The notes under the pieces: model-generated | Told to the model about the DNA's origin: nothing | Database searches by the model: none | The model's input: only the letters and a program-made list of their open reading frames with translations | Made by a program: the position numbers and the translations under genes | Shown here: piece by piece, positions 46,736 to 55,697 of the stretch | How the letters are laid out: the number at the start of each line of letters is the position of its first letter | Numbering within the stretch: position 1 is the first letter of the stretch | Assembly (NCBI GenBank): GCA_002256985.1 | Contig: NCGO01000002.1 | Coordinates: 186,001-250,000 of the forward strand | DNA length: 64,000 nucleotides | Direction of reading: 5' to 3' | DNA from: Novosphingobium sp. 28-62-57 | Lineage (GTDB): Bacteria > Pseudomonadota > Alphaproteobacteria > Sphingomonadales > Sphingomonadaceae

Positions 46736-46821
46736 GCCGCGCCTTCGCCCCGCACGATAACCGGAAGTTTGGAACCGGAAGTTTGGGCGAACACGCGCCA
46801 CCCGTCAGACAGTCTCCACAA

Positions 46822-46837
46822 TTCGATCTTTATCGAA
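46822..46837. promoter_or_regulatory. Candidate ArsR operator
   Basis: TTCGAT-CTTT-ATCGAA is a palindrome with 6-bp arms about 60 bp before the arsR start. A -35-like TTGACG (46845-46850) and further ATTTCG repeats follow. ArsR repressors usually bind such AT-rich palindromes overlapping their own promoter. Confidence 0.5.
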
Positions 46838-46896
46838 ATATAGTTTGACGCATCGCCCTATTTCGCTATTTCGACATTTCTCGAAAGGTGGTGCCG

Positions 46897-47244
46897 GTGG
46901 ACGATCTCAACGCGCAAGTGTGGGCTGTCGATGCGCTGGGTGCGCTCGCGCATGAAACGCGGTTGGCGGTGTTTCGGATGCTGGTGAAGGCAGGGCCCGA
47001 GGGCATGATTGCTGGTGCGATTGCCGAACAGCTGCGCGTGCCACCGTCCACAATGTCGCACCATCTGGCCACGCTGGAGCGAGCGGGGCTTGTGCAGTCA
47101 GAGCGGGAAAGCCGCCTGATCCATTACCGCGCCGATTATCCGGGCATGCGCCGCCTGCTGATGTTCCTGATGCAGGATTGCTGCCAGGGCGCGCCCGAAA
47201 TGTGCGGTGAACTGTTTGCCGATCTTAGCTGCAACGCACCATGA
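46897..47244 (+). CDS. arsR: ArsR-family arsenite-responsive repressor
   Basis: 115 residues. Winged helix: LAHETRLAVFRMLVKAGPEG, then LRVPPSTMSHHLATLERAGLV. Near the C-terminus DCCQGAPEMC supplies a Cys pair plus a third Cys suitable for As(III) binding, as in ArsR types with C-terminal thiols. Three GTG starts are possible (46888, 46891, 46897); the last has AAAGG at best spacing. It leads the arsRC-acr3-arsH operon. Confidence 0.9.
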   Translation: MDDLNAQVWAVDALGALAHETRLAVFRMLVKAGPEGMIAGAIAEQLRVPPSTMSHHLATLERAGLVQSERESRLIHYRADYPGMRRLLMFLMQDCCQGAPEMCGELFADLSCNAP

Positions 47245-47260
47245 CCCACGGAGCCAGCGC

Positions 47261-47695
47261 ATGACCGATATCGTGATTTATCATAACCCCGAATGCGGCA
47301 CGTCGCGCAATACGCTGGCAATGATCCGCAATGCCGGGATCGAACCGCACGTGGTGGAATACCTGAAAACCCCGCCAGCGCGGGCCTTGCTGGAAAGCCT
47401 GATCGAACGCGCCGGGATCACCCCGCGTGAGCTGCTGCGCGAAAAGGGCACGCCCTATGCCGAACTGGGGCTGGACCAGACCGACCTTTCCGATGCGCAA
47501 CTGATCGATGTCATGATGGCGCATCCGATCCTGATCAACCGCCCGCTGGTGGTATCGCCATTGGGGGTAAAGCTGTGCCGCCCTTCGGAAGAGGTGCTCG
47601 ACCTTTTGCCGCAGGGCCAGCGCGCGGCCTTTGCCAAGGAAGATGGCGAGCAGGTGGTTGATGCCTCGGGCAACCGCGTGAAGCAGGAAGGCTGA
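47261..47695 (+). CDS. arsC: Arsenate reductase (glutaredoxin-dependent)
   Basis: 144 residues of the E. coli R773-type ArsC family. The catalytic Cys lies in YHNPECGTSRNTLAMI (about residue 12), and the arginines in LLREKGTPYAEL and PILINRPLVVSPLG are conserved. It reduces arsenate to arsenite using glutathione and glutaredoxin. It lies 16 bp after arsR and is followed after 3 bp by the efflux gene. Confidence 0.95.
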   Translation: MTDIVIYHNPECGTSRNTLAMIRNAGIEPHVVEYLKTPPARALLESLIERAGITPRELLREKGTPYAELGLDQTDLSDAQLIDVMMAHPILINRPLVVSPLGVKLCRPSEEVLDLLPQGQRAAFAKEDGEQVVDASGNRVKQEG

Positions 47696-47698
47696 ACC

Positions 47699-48784
47699 GT
47701 GGCGAGCACCGCGCCTGAGATTCCATCTGCATCGCCCGAGGCATCGCCATTGGGCATCTTCGAACGCTGGCTGTCGCTGTGGGTGGCGCTGGCGATTGTC
47801 GGCGGGATCGTGCTGGGCAATCTTGCTCCGGCTGCCGTTGCATCGCTGGCCGCGCTGGAGGTGGCCTCGGTCAATCTGGTGGTGGCAGTGCTGATCTGGG
47901 CGATGATCTTTCCGATGATGGTGGGCGTGGATTTTGCCAGCATCCGCGATATTCGCCGCAAACCGCGCGGCTTGATCATCACGCTGGTGATCAACTGGCT
48001 GATCAAGCCGTTCACGATGGCAGCCATCGCGGTGCTGTTTTTCGATACCCTCTATGCAGGCCTGCTGCCCCGCGATGAAGCGCAGCAATATATCGCCGGG
48101 CTGATCCTGCTCGGCGCTGCGCCATGCACGGCGATGGTGTTCGTGTGGTCGCAGATGACCAAGGGCGATCCGGCCTATACGCTGGTGCAGGTATCGGTGA
48201 ACGATCTGGTGATGATCGTGGCCTTTGCGCCGATTGTCGCGCTGCTGCTGGGCGTGACCGATATTGTGGTGCCGTGGGAAACGCTGCTGCTTTCGGTCGT
48301 GCTCTATGTGGTGATCCCGCTGGCCGCCGGAGCCTTTACCCGCGCCCGCGTGATCGAAGCCCATGGCGGTTCCGAAGCGGCGGTCGATGCCTTTACCGCG
48401 CGGCTCAAGCCGTGGTCGGTGATCGGATTGCTGGCGACGGTCGTGCTGCTGTTTGCGTTTCAGGCCGGAACGATTGTGGCAAACCCGCTGCTGATCGTGC
48501 TGATCGCGGTGCCGATCATCATTCAGTCCTACGGCATTTTCGTCATCGCTTATGCCTGGGCCTTCGCGTGGAAAGTGCCGCACAACATTGCCGCACCTTG
48601 TGCAATGATCGGCACATCAAACTTCTTTGAACTGGCCGTGGCTGTGGCCATCGGGCTGTTTGGCCTGTCAAGCGGGGCAGCGCTGGCCACGGTGGTGGGC
48701 GTGCTGGTGGAAGTGCCGGTAATGCTGTCGCTGGTGGCCTTTGCCAATGCCACGCGGGGCCGGTTTACCGGGACTGCGGCATGA
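47699..48784 (+). CDS. acr3: Arsenite efflux transporter ACR3
   Basis: 361 residues, ten hydrophobic segments. ACR3 hallmarks include [37 protein letters not shown] (with the essential Cys) and [22 protein letters not shown]. It extrudes arsenite driven by the proton motive force. The GTG start has AGGAAGG 7 nt upstream. The stop overlaps arsH (ATGA). Confidence 0.95.
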   Translation: MASTAPEIPSASPEASPLGIFERWLSLWVALAIVGGIVLGNLAPAAVASLAALEVASVNLVVAVLIWAMIFPMMVGVDFASIRDIRRKPRGLIITLVINWLIKPFTMAAIAVLFFDTLYAGLLPRDEAQQYIAGLILLGAAPCTAMVFVWSQMTKGDPAYTLVQVSVNDLVMIVAFAPIVALLLGVTDIVVPWETLLLSVVLYVVIPLAAGAFTRARVIEAHGGSEAAVDAFTARLKPWSVIGLLATVVLLFAFQAGTIVANPLLIVLIAVPIIIQSYGIFVIAYAWAFAWKVPHNIAAPCAMIGTSNFFELAVAVAIGLFGLSSGAALATVVGVLVEVPVMLSLVAFANATRGRFTGTAA

Positions 48785-49533
48785 CAGACGGCGTCCCTTA
48801 TCAGCGCCTGCGCATTCTGGCAGAGCCCGATCACCTGCCCGCGCTCCGGCCCGAATATGCGCACCTCAAGCCTGCTGCAGGTTTGGGGCCGCTAGATCCG
48901 CCACCCCGCATATTGCTGCTCTACGGTTCGTTGCGCGAGCGGTCCTATTCGCGGCTGGTGGTGGAAGAGTCCGCGCGACTGCTGCAGTTCTTCGGCTGCG
49001 AAACGCGGATTTTTGATCCTTCCGATCTGCCCCTGCCCGATCAGATCAAGGATGACGATCATCCTGCCGTCCACGAATTGCGCGAACATTCGCTGTGGTC
49101 GGAAGCGCAAGTGTGGTGCAGCCCGGAACGGCACGGGCAGATCACCGGGATCATGAAAACGCAGATCGATCATCTGCCGCTGGCTTTCAAAGGCATGCGC
49201 CCCACGCAAGGGCGCGCGCTGGCGGTGATGCAGGTCAGCGCCGGGTCGCAATCGTTCAACAGCGTCAACACCTTGCGCATTCTGGGCCGGTGGATGCGGA
49301 TGTTCACGATCCCCAACCAATCGTCGGTCGCCAAGGCCTATGAAGAGTTCGACGCAGCCGGGCGGATGAAGCCATCGAGTTATTACGACCGCATCGTTGA
49401 TGTGGTGGAGGAACTGGTGCGCTTTACCGTGCTGCTGCGCCCCCATGCGGACCAGTTGGTCGATCGCTATTCCGAGCGCAAGGATCGCGACGAACCGGTT
49501 GAAACGCCCGTGGAAGCGGCGGGCATTGCTTAA
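48781..49533 (+). CDS. arsH: ArsH NADPH-dependent FMN reductase / organoarsenical oxidase
   Basis: 250 residues of the ArsH flavoprotein family. The flavodoxin-like phosphate loop is [16 protein letters not shown], with [19 protein letters not shown] and [20 protein letters not shown] later. ArsH oxidises trivalent organoarsenicals and is common at the end of proteobacterial ars operons. It overlaps the convergent reductase gene by 4 bp. Confidence 0.95.
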   Translation: MTDGVPYQRLRILAEPDHLPALRPEYAHLKPAAGLGPLDPPPRILLLYGSLRERSYSRLVVEESARLLQFFGCETRIFDPSDLPLPDQIKDDDHPAVHELREHSLWSEAQVWCSPERHGQITGIMKTQIDHLPLAFKGMRPTQGRALAVMQVSAGSQSFNSVNTLRILGRWMRMFTIPNQSSVAKAYEEFDAAGRMKPSSYYDRIVDVVEELVRFTVLLRPHADQLVDRYSERKDRDEPVETPVEAAGIA

Positions 49534-50438
49534 GGCTCACCCATTCTGACAAGGTCGGCCAGCATGCGCGTGGTTGGCACGTCCACGCCCTGTTGCGCAG
49601 CAAACTGTTCAATCGCGCCATTGATCGATTCGATCTCGGTCGGGCGACCGGCGAGGCGGTCTTGCAGCATCGAAGGTTTGTGCGTGCGGTGATTGGCCAG
49701 CGCGAAATCGGTTTTGGCCATGAGCCGCGCGCGATCCATCGCGATGCCAAGAGCAGCGGCGGTGGCGATGGTTTCGTCGATCACTGCACCTGCAATGCGG
49801 CGGCCCTCGGCGGTATCGAGACCGCCGACCGGGAGCCCTGTGATCGTGGACAGCGCATTAAGCGCTGCGTTGAAGGCGACTTTTTCCCACACGGCGGATT
49901 GCACATTTGCGTCCGCTGCAGCGTTGAGATCCCCGGCGTTGAGCCATGCCGCCACAGCTTCGGCATTGGCGTGCGCGGCTGAGTTTATACCGCCGAGCCA
50001 GATGTGCCCCTGCCCATGCGATGCGACGACATTCGGCCCTTCCAGATCGGCGGGAAAATCGGTCACGCCCCACAGGATGCGGTCCTGCCCGAACACTTCG
50101 GCCATCGCCTCGACATTGCCCAGGCCGTTTTGCAAGGTCAGCGCGAGGCAGCGGCCATCGTTCAGGTGCGCGACCGAGCGGATGGCCGCGGCGCTGTGCA
50201 TCCCCTTGGTCATCAGGATCACCAGATCGACAGGGCCTGCGACGTCCGCCGCCAAGGCCGCGCCGACTTTGGCCACATGCTCCCCGGCGTCATCGTGCAG
50301 GCAAATGCCCTCTCGCCCGATCAGGTCCAGCCGCTCCGCACTGACATCCACCACGGTTGCCTGCTGCCCGCCCAGCGCCAACCGCGCCGCAAACAGGCAG
50401 CCCATTGCTCCTGCCCCGACAACCACCACTTTTGCCAT
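49530..50438 (-). CDS. Ketopantoate reductase-family dehydrogenase (PanE-like; possible D-mandelate dehydrogenase)
   Basis: 302 residues. NADP-binding start [20 protein letters not shown], the active-site Lys in [19 protein letters not shown] (about 175) and the late Glu in [17 protein letters not shown] fit the ketopantoate reductase superfamily. The simple reading is PanE of pantothenate synthesis. However, the family also includes D-2-hydroxyacid (D-mandelate) dehydrogenases, and this gene follows a LysR gene divergent from a benzoylformate decarboxylase. A role making benzoylformate from mandelate is therefore plausible but unproven. Confidence 0.85.
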   Translation of the reverse strand: MAKVVVVGAGAMGCLFAARLALGGQQATVVDVSAERLDLIGREGICLHDDAGEHVAKVGAALAADVAGPVDLVILMTKGMHSAAAIRSVAHLNDGRCLALTLQNGLGNVEAMAEVFGQDRILWGVTDFPADLEGPNVVASHGQGHIWLGGINSAAHANAEAVAAWLNAGDLNAAADANVQSAVWEKVAFNAALNALSTITGLPVGGLDTAEGRRIAGAVIDETIATAAALGIAMDRARLMAKTDFALANHRTHKPSMLQDRLAGRPTEIESINGAIEQFAAQQGVDVPTTRMLADLVRMGEP

Positions 50439-50508
50439 ATCCGCACAAGTCCTCTCACGTGTGTGCGCGAGTGTCGCTGCGATTCTGGCGGGACGTCAAC
50501 TCCCGGAT

Positions 50509-51405
50509 TCAAGGGGCCGATTGGAGTGGAAAGTAATCGAGAAATTGCCGCGCAGCGCGGGGCAGGAGGCCCGAGCGCCTGCGGTAGAGCAGGAACCGGC
50601 GCGTGGTTTCCATCGCGGGCACATCGAGCTTGCGCATTGTGCCGTTGGCCAGATGCGCAGCGAGCAGCGGTTGCGGCAGCCAGCAAAGCAAGGTGCTGTT
50701 CGCGCTGATCGCAATCATCGTTTCCACCGAAGCTGCCTCGACCGCGATGGTCGGCGGCGGAAGGCCAAGGCCCTTGCAGATCGCTTCAAACTGGATGCGC
50801 GGTGTCAGTGCGCGGCCGGGCATGACCCAGGCCTGCGCGGCCAACTCGTCAAGCGTTGGCCGGGGCGAAAGGGGATTGGAGAGGGCGCAGTAGGCGGCAA
50901 AGCTGTCGGCATAATCGCAAGTTCCAATCAGCTCCACGCCGGGCGATTCCAGTGCGCTGGCCGTAACCGCAAGATCGATCCGTCGCCCGGTCAGTGCATC
51001 GCCCAATTCACCATCGACCGCCTCAATCGCCTCGGCAGTGAGGTGCGGGAAATCTTGGAGCAACCGGCCCAGCGACTGCGCAACCAGAGTGCGCATTACC
51101 GCCGCAACTGCGCCGATCCGCACGGTGCCCCGGCGCAGGCCGCGCAAGGCATCAAGTTCCGCGCGGGCGGCAAGCATTTCGGATTCGAGCAGGCGCGCGT
51201 GCGGGAGCAGCGCTTCGCCCGCTGCGGTCAGCGTCATGCCTTTGCTCTGCCGTTCGAACAGGCGGTGGCCAAGGCCCTGTTCCATGCGCTGAATGACGCG
51301 GCTGAGCGAGGGCTGTGTCAGGTTCACGATGGCAGCGGCGCGGCCAAGGCTGCCGGTTTCGGCCACGGCAAGGAAGGCGCGCAACTGGCGTTGGTCCAAA
51401 TCCAT
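50509..51405 (-). CDS. LysR-type transcriptional regulator
   Basis: 298 residues. The HTH is AVAETGSLGRAAAIVNLTQP, then SLSRVIQRMEQGLGHRLFER. The start at MDLDQRQLRAFL is the usual LysR opening; an upstream extension adds 20 unlikely residues. Divergent from the decarboxylase-dioxygenase genes, with a 110-bp spacer containing a palindrome, the classic LysR layout. It probably activates that operon in response to an aromatic acid. Confidence 0.9.
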   Translation of the reverse strand: MDLDQRQLRAFLAVAETGSLGRAAAIVNLTQPSLSRVIQRMEQGLGHRLFERQSKGMTLTAAGEALLPHARLLESEMLAARAELDALRGLRRGTVRIGAVAAVMRTLVAQSLGRLLQDFPHLTAEAIEAVDGELGDALTGRRIDLAVTASALESPGVELIGTCDYADSFAAYCALSNPLSPRPTLDELAAQAWVMPGRALTPRIQFEAICKGLGLPPPTIAVEAASVETMIAISANSTLLCWLPQPLLAAHLANGTMRKLDVPAMETTRRFLLYRRRSGLLPRAARQFLDYFPLQSAP

Positions 51406-51433
51406 GCAAACCTTGTATGGCTTCAAGCCGAAT

Positions 51434-51445
51434 ATGCAATTGCAT
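51434..51445. promoter_or_regulatory. Candidate LysR binding palindrome
   Basis: ATGCAATTGCAT is a perfect 12-bp palindrome in the divergent spacer, about 30 bp before the LysR start and 70 bp before the decarboxylase start. Position suits a LysR regulatory site; assignment is inference. Confidence 0.4.
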
Positions 51446-51515
51446 CTATCGCTTTGCGCAAACACAATCGCCGCAAGCCAGACGCCCGAAGCGGCGCGAG
51501 ACCTTGGGAGACGCT

Positions 51516-53075
51516 ATGCCAACCGTCCGACACGCCACCGTTGCGCTGCTGCGTGACCTCGGCATGACCACGATCTTTGGCAATCCGGGATCGACCGAAC
51601 TGCCGATGTTCCGGGATTTTCCCGATGACTTCCAATATGTGATGGGCCTGCAGGAAAGCGTGGTGCTGGGCATGGCCGATGGCTTTGCCCAAGGGACGCG
51701 CAATGCCGCGCTGGTCAATCTGCACAGCTCTGCGGGCACCGGACACGCCCTGGGCAATCTGTTCACCGCATGGAAGAACCAGACGCCACTGGTGGTAACC
51801 GCCGGGCAGCAGGCGCGTTCGATCCTGCCGTACGAGCCGTTTCTGTTTGCCGAGCGGCCCACCGAGTTTCCCCGGCCTTTCGTGAAATGGGCCTGCGAAC
51901 CGGCCCGCGCGCAGGACGTGCCAGCCGCCATCGAGCGCGCCTATCACGTGGCGATGGAGCCGCCCTATGGGCCAACGTTCGTTTCGATCCCGATCGACGA
52001 TTGGGACCAGCCTTGCGATCCGCACCCCGCGCGGCGCATTCATGCGCGGCGGGTGCCGGAGCGCGGTGCGATTGACGAATGCGCCGCGGCGCTGGCCAAG
52101 GCTTGTGCGCCTGCAATTGTGGTGGGGGCTGGCGTTGCGCGCGATGGGGCGTGGGATGCGGTGATTGCGCTGGCTGAACGGCACAAGGCGGCAGTATGGG
52201 TTGCGCCAATGTCTGCGCGGTGCAGCTTTCCTGAGGATCACCCGCTGTTTGCAGGCTTTCTGACGGCCGGGCGCGAGGCGATTGTTGCGGCGCTTTCTGC
52301 CTATGACTTCATGCTGGCGCTGGGCGGGCCGATGAACCTGTACCACGTGGAGGGTGCTGGCCCGCACATGCCCGAACATGCCGAAGTCTGGCTGATCGGC
52401 GACAACCATGTTCACGCTGCATGGGCTCCTGCTGGCACAGCGATTGTGGCGAACTGCGATGTAGCGCTGGCGATGCTGCTGGAAGGTCCGGCCCCTGCTT
52501 TGGAGCGGATTGCGCCTGCGCCCTGCCCGCGTCCGGCACGGCTGGATGGCAGCGTGATGACCGATGCCTATGTGCTGCAGCAGATCGCCACGCTGCGCCC
52601 GCAAGGCGCGATCATCGTGGAGGAAGCGCCATCGAGCCGGGGGCCGATGCACGATCATCTGCCGATTATCGGGCGCGATACGTTCTATACCACGGCCAGC
52701 GGCGGATTGGGGCATGGCCTTCCCGCCGCGGTCGGCATGGCGCTGGCGCGGCGTGATGAAAAGGTGGTGGCGGTGCTGGGCGATGGGTCGGCGATGTATG
52801 CCATTCAGGGCCTGCACGCGGCGGCGCAACTGGGACTGCCGATCAGCTTCGTGATCCTGAAGAATGGGCGGTATGAGGCGCTGCACAGTTTCGGGCGGCA
52901 CTTCGGGATGCAAAGCCTTGTCGGCACGCAGTTTCCCGAACTCGATTTCTGCGCGCTGGCGACGGGGCATGGCGTGGTGGGGCGCCGGGCGGAGGATGCC
53001 GCTTCGCTCGACGCGGCGCTGGAGTGGTCTTTCGCCGCTGATGGGCCAACGCTGGTGGAGGCTGTGGTAGCATGA
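51516..53075 (+). CDS. mdlC: Benzoylformate decarboxylase-type ThDP enzyme
   Basis: 519 residues of the ThDP-dependent decarboxylase family. GNPGSTELP carries the serine, LQESVVLGMADG the ThDP-activating Glu and NLHSSAGTGHALGNL the catalytic His matching the Ser26, Glu47, His70 set of benzoylformate decarboxylase. The ThDP/Mg motif is GDGSAMYAIQGLHAAAQ. It would convert benzoylformate to benzaldehyde and CO2. GGGAG lies 5 nt before ATG. The stop overlaps the dioxygenase alpha start. Other 2-oxoacids remain possible. Confidence 0.88.
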   Translation: MPTVRHATVALLRDLGMTTIFGNPGSTELPMFRDFPDDFQYVMGLQESVVLGMADGFAQGTRNAALVNLHSSAGTGHALGNLFTAWKNQTPLVVTAGQQARSILPYEPFLFAERPTEFPRPFVKWACEPARAQDVPAAIERAYHVAMEPPYGPTFVSIPIDDWDQPCDPHPARRIHARRVPERGAIDECAAALAKACAPAIVVGAGVARDGAWDAVIALAERHKAAVWVAPMSARCSFPEDHPLFAGFLTAGREAIVAALSAYDFMLALGGPMNLYHVEGAGPHMPEHAEVWLIGDNHVHAAWAPAGTAIVANCDVALAMLLEGPAPALERIAPAPCPRPARLDGSVMTDAYVLQQIATLRPQGAIIVEEAPSSRGPMHDHLPIIGRDTFYTTASGGLGHGLPAAVGMALARRDEKVVAVLGDGSAMYAIQGLHAAAQLGLPISFVILKNGRYEALHSFGRHFGMQSLVGTQFPELDFCALATGHGVVGRRAEDAASLDAALEWSFAADGPTLVEAVVA

Positions 53076-54409
53076 CCATCGATGTGAGCGCCTATGTCGA
53101 CGACCGGCCCGATGAAGGCATTTTCCGCGTCAACCGCGCGATCTTTACCGACGAACAGGTGTTCGAGGCCGAGATGGCGCGGATTTTCGAGGGCGGCTGG
53201 GTGTTTCTGGGGCTGGAGGCGCAGGCCCCTGCCCCCCACGATTTCTTCACCACATTTGCCGGGCGCGTGCCGATCCTCGTGCAGCGCGATGGCGAGGGCA
53301 CTTTTCGCGCGTTCGTCAATTCCTGCCCGCACAAGGGCGCGCGGCTGGCGCAGACGCAGGCGGGCAATGCGCGGCTGCACGTGTGCCCCTATCACAGCTG
53401 GAGCTTTGACAGCGCGGGCCGCAGCAAGGCGGTGAAGTGGCAGAAGGCGGGATGTTACAGCGCCGCATTTGACCAACAGGATCATGGGCTGGCGGCGGTG
53501 CCGTGCTTTGCAAACTATCGCGGGTTCCTGTTCGGCAGCCTGTCCGCCGATGTGCCGCCGCTGGCAGAATATCTGGGCGAGGCGGCCAAGCTGCTCGATC
53601 TGGTGGCAGACCAGAGCGAGGAGGGTGCCGAGCTGGTGCCGGGGCAGGTGACGTTCACCTATCAGGCCAACTGGAAGCTGCAGCTGGAGAACTGTTCGGA
53701 CGCCTATCACTTCACCTCGGCGCACCCTTCGTACATCCGCGTGCTGGAGCGGCGGCAGCAGGAGACGAGCGGCGAGGTGGTCGCCTCGGTGTGGGAGAAC
53801 AGCGACTACTGGAAGGAAGAGACGCAAGGCATTGGCGGCGGCAGCTATTCGTTTCCCAACGGCCACGTGCTGAACTGGGGGGTGTTTGGCATCACGCCAG
53901 CCATCCCACTCTACGAAAGCGCCGCCGTGCTGGCGGAGCGGCACGGTGAGGGCAAGCGCGACTGGATGTTCAACATGCGCAACCTGACGATCTTCCCCAA
54001 CCTGCAAGTGGCGGAGAATGCTTCAAGCCAGTTGCGCGTGATCCGCCCGATCAGCCCCGGCCTGACTGAAATGCGCACGTGGTGCATCGCGCCCAAAGGC
54101 GAAAGCGATGCCGCGCGCCGTCAGCGCATTCGGCAATACGAGGACTTCTTCAACCCCACCGGCATGGCCACGCCCGATGATACGGTGAGTTATGAGAACT
54201 GCCAGATTGGCTTTGCCGGGACGGTCGATCCTTGGTTGCAAGGCTATGCGCGCGGGATGACGGCATCGGTGGAGGGCGGAAACCGCTTTTCAGATCGCAT
54301 CGGACTGAACCCGGCGCGCAGCGTGCTGGCGGATTCGCAACTGTGCGATGAAACGCTCTATCACGCCTATTATCGCGCATGGGCCGAGCGGATGGGAGAC
54401 GCGGCATGA
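53072..54409 (+). CDS. Aromatic-ring-hydroxylating dioxygenase, alpha subunit
   Basis: 445 residues. The Rieske [2Fe-2S] site is CPHKGARL ... CPYHSW (Cys-X-His and Cys-X2-His, about residues 85-110). The catalytic iron site has NCSDAYHFTSAH (about 208-220), including the bridging Asp. Layout resembles the benzoate/anthranilate/toluate dioxygenase group. The enzyme would add O2 to an aromatic acid to give a cis-diol, with electrons from a reductase that is not encoded here. ATGA overlaps on both sides show tight coupling with decarboxylase and beta subunit. Confidence 0.9.
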   Translation: MTIDVSAYVDDRPDEGIFRVNRAIFTDEQVFEAEMARIFEGGWVFLGLEAQAPAPHDFFTTFAGRVPILVQRDGEGTFRAFVNSCPHKGARLAQTQAGNARLHVCPYHSWSFDSAGRSKAVKWQKAGCYSAAFDQQDHGLAAVPCFANYRGFLFGSLSADVPPLAEYLGEAAKLLDLVADQSEEGAELVPGQVTFTYQANWKLQLENCSDAYHFTSAHPSYIRVLERRQQETSGEVVASVWENSDYWKEETQGIGGGSYSFPNGHVLNWGVFGITPAIPLYESAAVLAERHGEGKRDWMFNMRNLTIFPNLQVAENASSQLRVIRPISPGLTEMRTWCIAPKGESDAARRQRIRQYEDFFNPTGMATPDDTVSYENCQIGFAGTVDPWLQGYARGMTASVEGGNRFSDRIGLNPARSVLADSQLCDETLYHAYYRAWAERMGDAA

Positions 54410-54906
54410 CGGCTCCTTTTACGCGCGCACAAGCCGAAGACCTGCTGTTCCGCGAGGCGCTGATGATCGATACGCGCCGCTATGACGCATGGCTGGCGAT
54501 GTTCACGCCCGATGTGGAATTCTGGATGCCCGCGTGGCGCAGCGAAACCGAGACGACCACTGACCCCGACCGGGAGCTTTCGCTGATCTACTACAAGGGC
54601 CGCCGCAATCTGGAGGACCGGGTGATGCGGCTGACGTCTGGCCTGTCCACCGCCTCCACCCCGCCCCCGCGCGTGGCCCATGTGGTCAGCAATGTGCTGG
54701 TCACAGCCGCCGATGCGGACATGGCGCAGGTGAGCGCGGTGTTCACCTGCCACCGCTTCGATGTGCGGATGAACCGCGCCGAATGTTTCTTCGGGCGCTA
54801 TGAATACACGCTGCGGCGCGAGGGTGCCGACTGGCTGATCGCGCGCAAGAAGATCACGCTGCTCAATGACACGATCCCGACGGTGGTGGACATTACCTCG
54901 ATCTGA
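54406..54906 (+). CDS. Aromatic-ring-hydroxylating dioxygenase, beta subunit
   Basis: 166 residues, NTF2-like cone fold. AEDLLFREALMIDTRRYDAW, MFTPDVEFWMPAWRSE and RREGADWLIARKKITLLND match the small subunits of benzoate-type dioxygenases. It forms the alpha3beta3 complex and has a structural role. The start overlaps the alpha stop (ATGA); an earlier in-frame start lies within alpha. Confidence 0.92.
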   Translation: MTAPFTRAQAEDLLFREALMIDTRRYDAWLAMFTPDVEFWMPAWRSETETTTDPDRELSLIYYKGRRNLEDRVMRLTSGLSTASTPPPRVAHVVSNVLVTAADADMAQVSAVFTCHRFDVRMNRAECFFGRYEYTLRREGADWLIARKKITLLNDTIPTVVDITSI

Positions 54907-54921
54907 AGGCACGGGTTGGGC

Positions 54922-55530
54922 ATGAAGCTCTCGTTCTTTCGTGCGGCCATCGCCGCCGCCCTGCTGTCCCTCGCGCCCGCTGCTATCGCGGCCGAAACCG
55001 CGTTTCCGGCGATGTCGGAAGAGGCGCTGGCACCCAAGACCGCGCCCAAGGGCTATGACGTAACCGTCATCGTCTTTTCCGACTACGGCTGCCCCTATTG
55101 CAAGAAGCTGCACGGCACGCTGGTGCAATTGCTGGCGCGTGATCCCAAAGTGCGGATCGTGTGGCGCGACTGGCCGATCTTTGGTGAGCCATCGCTGCTG
55201 GCAGCGCGCGCCGCCATCGCCAGCCAGTGGCAGGGCAAGCATGCCGCCTTCAACGCCGCGATGTTTGCACAGTCGGGGCGCGTGACCGAAGCGACGGTCA
55301 AGGCTGCCGCCAAGGCAGCGGGGGTGGACTGGGCGCGATTGCAGCAAGACATGAAAACCCGCGCCAAAGAGATCGACACGGTGATCGGGCGCAGCAATGC
55401 CGGGGCCAAGGCGCTGGAGTTTCAGGGCACGCCGGGGCTGCTGATCGGCAATGCCCGGTTTGGCGGGGCGGCTTCGCTGGCCCAGTTGCTGGAAGCGGTG
55501 GACAAGGCGCGCAAGGCAGGGGTCGGCTGA
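54922..55530 (+). CDS. DsbA-family periplasmic thiol oxidoreductase
   Basis: 202 residues with a signal peptide (LSFFRAAIAAALLSLAPAAIAA). Thioredoxin fold with active site FSDYGCPYCKKLHG (about residue 55) and a cis-Pro region FQGTPGLLIGN. It resembles the DsbA/DsbG/Com1 group. It follows the dioxygenase genes by 15 bp and precedes an exported catalase-peroxidase, so it may serve periplasmic redox balance. A TTG two codons upstream is an alternative start. Confidence 0.85.
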   Translation: MKLSFFRAAIAAALLSLAPAAIAAETAFPAMSEEALAPKTAPKGYDVTVIVFSDYGCPYCKKLHGTLVQLLARDPKVRIVWRDWPIFGEPSLLAARAAIASQWQGKHAAFNAAMFAQSGRVTEATVKAAAKAAGVDWARLQQDMKTRAKEIDTVIGRSNAGAKALEFQGTPGLLIGNARFGGAASLAQLLEAVDKARKAGVG

Positions 55531-55697
55531 CATCCGATGCTGCGCTGCAATATCGCTTTTATTGCAGAAATTTTGCGCAATATGCGGTTTTATCGATCAC
55601 TGTTATGAGGCAAACCCGTTGGGAATGGCAGGCCATCTGACCTAACCCCCTGATCAGCCCGCGTTCTTGCGCGGGGATAACAGGAGGAGAGTCAGTC

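Noticed and set aside
55555-55620. Possible OxyR site before katG
   Set aside because: The stretch TTATCGATCACTGTTAT does not keep the ATAG-N7-CTAT spacing, so there is no real match.
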